Shown in pieces: positions 58,088 through 64,000 of a DNA stretch of 64,000 bases (its first letter is position 1; each line of letters opens with the position of its first letter). Below the pieces are notes generated by a model. It did no database searches and was not told the DNA's origin. It saw nothing but the letters and a program-made list of their open reading frames with translations. The DNA is taken from NCBI GenBank assembly GCA_032209605.1, contig JASFXZ010000044.1, forward strand, positions 2,418,001-2,482,000, given 5' to 3'. This DNA is from Mactromeris polynyma (lineage: Eukaryota; Mollusca; Bivalvia; Venerida; Mactridae). Made by a program: the position numbers and the translations under genes.

Positions 58088-59023
58088 CTGTAGAAGAACA
58101 ATACAACTTGACTCGCTGTGACATGGTTGTAAATACAAGTGCCTTACCAGAAGCCAAACACATGAAAGGGCTTGATGCTGAACGCCAATGGTACTTTTAC
58201 AAACTGATAAGATGATAGAGTGAAAGACATTACGTGCCCTAAACCCATCTACCGCAAGAGGTCGACTTCAAGGTGATGTACCGAACAGTACAATATTTAC
58301 ACTTATCTTGTCTTTATGCTTTGTAGGATACATTTTCTGCTTTGGAGAGGTTGCGTAGTGTAATACTTAAATATATCTTGACAGTAATATATCAGCCATT
58401 CCATCAGACAACATACATATTAATATTTGTAGCAAACTCATACGTGTCAATATGTAAGTTACAGATCATCGATTTTGCCCCCTTACGGCGCTGTTTCACA
58501 CCTTCAAGGGACATAGATTTCGAAAGTGAAAAGTAGATGTTTTCATAAAAATAACCGTGATAAAATAGTGATTTTACTAACCGATAACTGCATGTTCGAA
58601 CGGTTAATCGGTTAATCGTTTACATCCCTAATTTTTATACAAGATGTGTGTTCTACAATAGACATAGGAGTTTTATGTTACGTCAATGTTTGAAATATTG
58701 TATATTAACAACGGATTATGTGAGCACCTGGAACATGAAAAAACGAAATTGTTATCATTACTATAAGACTATATACCCGCATCGCATTCATTTTCATGAG
58801 CAAATGACATCAAATAAAATAACTGAAAAAAACATAAATGAATAGCATCCTTCCACCGAGACGATTGAATTAATACGGGACTACATTGTCAAACACAAAT
58901 ACTCAACTATACTGTCCGTTTTTTTATTCATATATTTCTGCCATTACAAATTATTTTCTTTGTAACGCTAACTCTTTAAGTGTAACTTGAGCAATTTCGA
59001 TCACCAAGCTTTTCTGTCGCGTA
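58088..59023. other. Intergenic stretch, no gene supported
   Basis: The segment 58583-58631 (ACTGCATGTTCGAACGGTTA... TTTACATCCCTAA) resembles the terminal part of a hAT-type element (reverse complement begins TAGGGATGTAAACGATTAAC), but I see no partner end. Confidence 0.4.
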
Positions 59024-59268
59024 CTAAGCGATCGATGTCAGCTCAGAAAACGTGTCCGCAACGTACAGGTAATCGGAAAGTGGTTTCGAGACGAAACTTT
59101 GTAACTCCAACTCTCCATCTGCATCGAACGTTCCGATCAGTAATCCGTATACATCCGCCACTTCTTGTGTGTTTAGGGCAGATTCAAGTGCTAACTCGGG
59201 TTCTGTCGCTCGACCGTCAGTAAAAAGTACAATCTCTTTCTTTACAGAAGGGTCGTCCATCCTCGCTC
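59024..59268 (-). CDS. VWA-domain protein, last visible exon
   Basis: Second part of a von Willebrand factor A domain: KKEIVLFTDGRATEPELALE gives the third metal-site motif (FTDG), followed by VADVYGLLIG and DTFSELTSIA, then TAG. Joined to the exon at 59821-60193 by a phase-1 intron (acceptor TCGTGAAG). The domain ends almost directly at the stop, so this is a protein ending in VWA, or the true gene continues by a splice site I cannot see. A pogo-like MITE lies about 18 bp from this acceptor. Confidence 0.75.
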
Positions 59269-59286
59269 CTTCACGAATATAATATA

Positions 59287-59454
59287 CTGTTAAACCTCAA
59301 TAATAAGACCACAATTTGGACCCTTGAAAACTGGTCGTCTTATTGATTATTGAGGTCAAATAAAGAGCAAAACAGTGAACATGGACTTGAAAATTGCGTT
59401 CTTAAATTTGAGATGTTCTTATAATTGAGGTGGCCTTTACGTGAGGTTTTACTG
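59287..59454 (-). mobile_element. pogo/Tigger-like MITE in VWA intron
   Basis: Ends CTGTTAAACCTCAATAATAA and GAGGTTTTACTG, TA on both sides; core GAACATGGACTTGAAAATTG in inverse orientation to most copies. Its left end is about 18 bp from the splice acceptor of the downstream VWA exon, so it supplies the branch-site region of that intron. Confidence 0.75.
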
Positions 59455-59820
59455 TACGTGTTTAAATGACGTTTTGGTTCAGAATTGTACAAAATATTTT
59501 CATCACATATCTACGAAAAATATGCATCTATGTCAAGTGTATGAATACATGTAAAACGTGTCAACGAATGAAAAACCTCATTTCCTTTTTTCCAAATGAA
59601 AGTAAAAGTATTTAGCATTAAAAAAAATCAGAAAATAACTAAATAAGGAATTTCATATGCGCTCTTTTAGCGGAGCAAATTTATGTCTTGTAATGGGTCG
59701 AAAATGAAGATTTTGTTATATGTAGAGAATATGTCGTACAGCAGCGATAACGATGGTTGATTTATTACATGAAATAACTATAAATCTACTGAAATATCTG
59801 TATGAGTTGAAAGTTATTAC

Positions 59821-60193
59821 CTTTACCAATGGAGAACATAGAAAGAGCCAGGTCGAAGGCTTCGTTTGTATACTTATAATCACCAGGATAGTCCAATTTG
59901 TTAATCATAGTGTAAGTAGTTTCCGAATTGTCGTAGTCATCAAAATCAAACTGTTCCATGGCATTTTTCGAAAACACAATGGCAGCAATACGATGGGGAG
60001 TGTTGTTGTCAAATGGCGACGAAGGACACAAGAGACGAAGTAGTTCCACAATATCGCGTTTCATCTGCGTATAGTTACTACTTCCAATACTCCAAGAGCC
60101 GTCGAGAATGAGAATAATTTCTCGTTCACAGCCACCATCCCTCAGAAACCCCTCGCAAAGCTGCACAACAGTCATTTTCCGTGACGGTTTCAT
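59821..60193 (-). CDS. VWA-domain protein, upstream exon
   Basis: Begins after an acceptor (TATTTTCTTCTAG) and ends at GGTAAAG|GTAATA. Contains EIILILDGSWSIGSSNY with the metal-site motif DGSWS, the second site YTNEAFDLALSMF, and the strand HRIAAIVFS. VWA domains bind matrix or cell-surface partners through a Mg ion; all three metal-site motifs are kept. The Met at 60193 is not necessarily the start because an acceptor precedes it. The Cys pair before the domain (LCEGFLRDGGC) fits a secreted protein. Confidence 0.8.
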
Positions 60194-61079
60194 CTAGAAG
60201 AAAATATTATGTATCTATGATATGTATCTGTATGTGGAGACCACGTGCAATGTGACGTAATTTTTGCTGCTGCGCACAGTCGAAGTACCCTTTTTATTTC
60301 ATTACGGATGTTTGCAAAAACAAAGAGCAGTCTACTTGGTTAACTTAGCCTCCATGTGTTGCAAAACACTTCGGATTATCTTCGCCATTAAAACTTTCTC
60401 GAAGTGTTTGATAAAAACAAAATAATTCAGTAATACATTGAGGCCTACAAGGGGTAGCAATTTTGAATACAGGCACATTCGACTGTCCGCGGGAGCAAAA
60501 ATGACGTCACAAATCACGTTGTTTCTTCAAGGTTTTAAAATGACTTCGTTGGCTTCTCCAACTTCGGAATCTCCTATGCGACGGCCTCACTTTACAACCA
60601 CGTGAAATATACCATTTTACGCGTTTTAACAACTTACTGTTAGATACCTCACTGTACCTGGCGCGTGTGTCACACATATTTTCGACCCGTATCACACTCA
60701 CACGCTTAGTTTTCTAAGACACAATAATGTTTTAAAAATCTACTATGATACATGTATATAGTTTTCAACTTTTAAACGAAACAAAATGATCGCCAAACGA
60801 AATTGCGCCCCAATAACCTCTAGAATCTATCGAAATTCGGTGTTTTTTATAATAACCGGGATGTGCTATACACAAAACACCATTTTTAACTGGAGCACCG
60901 TGTCGGACGTTAATTAAAGTAACGATAGAAGGCAGTTCAAAATCAGACTTTTGTTAGGGTTTCGCCTTTCTCCCTTGCTTTCTGTAAAAGCTCTGTAAAG
61001 TAAACATTTTAAGCTGTATTTAAAAGTGCAATAATTCAGGATTTTTCGGGGGCTTCTGGTCTTGCTCTAGGGGCCCATT
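60194..61079. other. Upstream of the VWA exons, no exon identified
   Basis: I searched the minus strand for a signal-peptide exon and found none that fits. Short frames at 60332-60701 are unremarkable. Confidence 0.4.
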
Positions 61080-61260
61080 GGGCCCGTTTCATAAACGATC
61101 TTAAGACGTATCTTATCTTAACTTCTATCTTACGTTAACTTAGCGAGAAAAATGCGTTTCATGAACGTTATCTTAGCTAAGATTATCGTAGAAATTGTCG
61201 TAACTTTACGAGAACGTCAAACCTCTCTTAGTACGCTCAAACTATCGTAAGTGTCATGGC
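61080..61260. repeat. Possible Harbinger-type MITE end
   Basis: Begins GGGCCCGTTTCATAAACGAT and consists of repeated TCTTA/TAAGA-type words (ATCTTATCTTAAC, TTATCTTAGCTAAG). GGGCCCGTTTCA-type ends are common on Harbinger-like MITEs. A matching right end is not evident. Confidence 0.4.
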
Positions 61261-61933
61261 CGCCCCCACGATTCTACGGTTCAAGTCGAATTTTCCAAAA
61301 TATGCCGCGAATTTAGCGAGAATAAGCGGCTAAAAGAAGGGAATTGCGTTGAAACAGGTTAGTGAATTAAATTAATGTCTTTTATAGTAGTGTGTGTCCC
61401 TAAATTGTTTATCTCACGATAATGTCATCCTCTCAGCCCGCCGACCTTGACATATGAAATGTTGACGAGAAAAGAAAGCAAATCTCCAAGCATTCTGTTG
61501 AAAGACCTGTAAATAGCTATGCAGATTGTGTCGAAAGATCAAACGTATAAGGTTATTTAGTTCATATATCTCTTTATAACATTAAGTATGCCTCAATTTG
61601 ATGATTTTAAGGATGTGTGTGGACCTTTGCTTTTCCGTTTTTAACAAATCTACTTTCAGTTTCGATTAAATATTTGCTTCCAAAATACCGTTTTGCCTGG
61701 GACAAGGCAAAATGCATATTCGATCATAGGTTTTGCAAACTCTCCGTTGGTGTTTATTTATTTATTTGCGCTTGCTACTACACTTAATTCGATTTAGAAC
61801 AAATACTATTCGAACTAAACTAGGAGTAGGAATATCCATACAAATTTCACATGACAATTTTAATAACAGTAAACCTGTTACGACTGTAATTTATTAACAG
61901 TAAAACTTGTTTGTGCTTCTTCAGGTTTTCAGT

Positions 61934-62020
61934 ATGCCATACCTGTGTACAAGATGTGACTATGTGACATTGTCAACCAAATGAAATAGAAGGATGTATT
62001 TGCATGTTCGATGTAAAGTC
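61934..62020 (+). pseudogene. Zinc-finger-like exon remnant
   Basis: After TTTTCAG the frame reads MPYLCTRCDYVTLSTK, a TGA, then NRRMYLHVRCK. C-x2-C followed by H-x2-C resembles a C2HC finger with a premature stop. No neighbouring exon was found. Confidence 0.3.
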
Positions 62021-63390
62021 AAAACTTATATATTATCCGGCATGTTCTTTGGGATTTGTGACATCATGCATGACTATGACGGAACCTGATAATGCATCCG
62101 AAATTCCACATAAAAGAAGTCGGCATGAATGCCTAGTTTTGAGGTCCACACTTAACTTGCTGCATGTAAGTGTTACTATAACTATATGTCATGTAAGATT
62201 ATGACCCTTGGGGGTTATACTATAACCCATTTGAGTCCTAAATGAAATTTATTTGACACTTAACAATTTAGGTCCAGTAATGTCTTGGATTTAATACATA
62301 TATACAGACTTGCCTAAACATTAGGTTTATCAATGCATTGAATGTATGATGAACACAATTTAATAGCATGAGCTGCAAAACTTATGCAACCAACATTTAG
62401 AGGCTCACAGGGAAGACTGGTCTTGCCCAACTGTGTTGCCTCTTTAAATGAAGTCATTATTATTATAATATCCATTAAAAGATACTTATGTGGGCTTATT
62501 GATCTCTTGTTCTTCTCTTTACACACCAAGTGTCAAGTAAGTGAGCCATTATTCAAATTGTTCACACGGCGATTGAACGCTTGACCTTCAGCACTCAAAC
62601 CCGACAATACCATATGAGTAATTAATCATGAGATTTACATAATTTTCCCAATTATTCAGTGAACATGACATTGTATAATACAAGTTACAACCGCATACCA
62701 TTATTTTGTTTAACTTTTTTTATACATTTACCAATTTCAGAAGTGTTTGCTTGATATGATTTTTTAACAGATTCTCAATCAAGTTCTTATTGCCCATTAA
62801 TGTCTATGAAAACCAAGCTTCCAAGTTATTAACTGTAACTCTGTTTTCTTTTATTTTGCAACAGTGCTGAGGAAAGATCATTGGCAGCTGAGAATTGTTT
62901 GACTGTATACCATCTTTGAATCCAGTGGTGAAGAGCAGCCTGTAGTGATAATTGATTAATGAATTATCTCCAAATCTGATGCAGTTTTTAAGACATGAAA
63001 AAGTGCAGATCAATTTAGGATTATGTATTGGAGGTTTTTTTCTTCATACATAAAGTTATTTTGTTCACATTATACTGTTATATTCATATAGTATATACAT
63101 TACAGTGTCACTGTTACTGGACAGTTGAGAATTTTGACATGTGTATGTAAATCATATATCATGTGCCTGAAATTATTTCAATTTATTTTTTGTGTTGTAA
63201 TTATAGATAAAACACAGTCAGTATGTTAAGCTTTGCCATTACTAGGACACATTTCTTTGGTACCTTTTCAAAGCTTTTAATATTGGTAGTAAAACAGTAT
63301 TAACAATACACAGGTCAAACTTTTGACTTTATCTATATGAGACATAGTAAAAATTATTGCTTTAATAAAATCTAGGCCAAGTTTGAAACT
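62021..63390. other. 1.4-kb stretch without supported gene
   Basis: AT-rich. Short frames without recognisable motifs. Confidence 0.45.
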
Positions 63391-63394
63391 GGGT

Positions 63395-63600
63395 CATCTT
63401 GTTAATACTCGACTCTGTAGGTCACACCTCTGACACGATCTTGTTGAAATTTGCTTAGAATGTTTGTCTTAACAGACACTTGTTCAAGTTTGATACTGGA
63501 TCATTTCCGATCATGTGTTTGTCTTAATGAAATGCAAATCAAATGTGGTACTGGGTCATGTGGGGTTAAAAAATAGGTCACAAGGTCAAATCATTGAAAA
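63395..63600. repeat. Dispersed repeat typical of bivalves
   Basis: Contains two to three related units with GCCAAGTTTGAAACTGGGTC, CAAGTTTGATACTGGATC and ACTGGGTCATGTGGGGTTAA, then ATAGGTCACAAGGTCAAATC. It resembles a repeat I associate with bivalve genomes. Confidence 0.55.
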
Positions 63601-63884
63601 TCATCATGTACTCTCTTGATGCCAATATGACCATTGACAGGTACGCTGGTACGCTTGTTATCGTTCCAAACTATGGATTTCTATTGACATACTCTTAAAC
63701 ATTTTTTTTCTACTGTGTTTACCTGCGATCTTCTGTTTATTAAAATAAATAAAATCATTACTGGAATATTTTTTGTACAATTCTACGCGAATAAGGGGTT
63801 TCAAAAGCCAAGTTGTTGGTATGAAAGGGGTACGCATAGTTTATTTAACATACAGTTATTTCATGGTTATTTGGGGGTAACAGT

Positions 63885-63980
63885 CTATATTGATGTCACG
63901 AGGTGGAGGGGATGACATCTGAACTGTTGACCCGAGACCGATAGGCCGAGGGCAGCAGTTCAGTATGTCCACCCCGACAC
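63885..63980. repeat. Short hairpin repeat
   Basis: GGATGACATCTGAACTGTTG pairs with CAGCAGTTCAGTATGTCCAC as an imperfect inverted repeat around CCGAGACCGATAGGCCGAGG. It looks like a small foldback MITE. Confidence 0.45.
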
Positions 63981-64000
63981 AAAGGTGAATATACGACCAC

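Noticed and set aside
58203..58260. GAGTGAAAGACATTACGTGCCC as the right terminal repeat matching 51211
   Set aside because: Only the first nine bases and scattered others fit; too weak to define the Harbinger element end.

Overview
This window is eukaryotic genomic DNA, most likely from a bivalve mollusc. It is AT-rich, its genes are split by GT-AG introns, and it is unusually full of tandem arrays and transposon relics. The bivalve call rests on three things: a RING-less B-box/coiled-coil/NHL TRIM-like gene with broken copies nearby (a family strongly expanded in bivalves), a run of single-exon laminin-type EGF modules, and dispersed non-coding sequence resembling repeats common in bivalve genomes (near 56.1-56.6 kb and 63.4-63.6 kb). 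No species can be named from sequence alone.

Layout. 1-10 kb: a 1,271-bp block present twice (1-1271 and 8326-9596), a truncated TRIM C-terminus, a 70-bp tandem array, a carbonyl-reductase-like SDR gene on the minus strand (4874-5725) and several short pogo/Tigger-like MITEs. 13-19 kb: an intact two-exon TRIM-like gene (minus, 13312-15421), a broken copy (about 16175-16905), a 44-bp minisatellite and tRNA-derived SINEs. 19-31 kb: almost only repeats (65-, 27-, 26-, 79- and 18-bp arrays), a tRNA-Ser-like gene and small inverted-repeat elements. 33-46 kb: six or seven exons of a multi-EGF (MEGF/Draper/SREC-type) gene on the plus strand, all with phase-1 introns; one intron holds a 4.47-kb foldback element. 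46-48.4 kb: a second foldback element filled with GAT-type repeats. 48.8-51.15 kb: a multi-exon DUF7869-like gene. 51.2-58.1 kb: a decayed Harbinger-type system with a HARBI1-like transposase (plus) and a converging Myb/SANT-type accessory gene (minus), plus a mariner-like MITE and a dimeric SINE. 59-60.2 kb: two exons of a von Willebrand factor A gene (minus). 60.2-64 kb: mostly dispersed repeats.

The most unusual structure is the foldback element at 39631-44099. Its ends match as inverted repeats, it is flanked by a perfect 9-bp direct repeat, and its arms consist of a 132-bp (44-codon) repeat that stays open in frame through many units. A second foldback (46385-48360) and a long/short element pair with 9-bp flanking repeats (19367-20199 and 28453-28551) suggest several non-autonomous DNA transposon families, some possibly Mutator-like. 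The SDR gene is notable because both active-site residues of the YxxxK motif are replaced while the rest of the fold looks intact.

The host genes (SDR, TRIM, multi-EGF, VWA, perhaps the DUF7869-like gene) show no sign of working as one pathway. All exon boundaries were read by eye from splice signals and reading-frame phase, and none was tested against transcripts.
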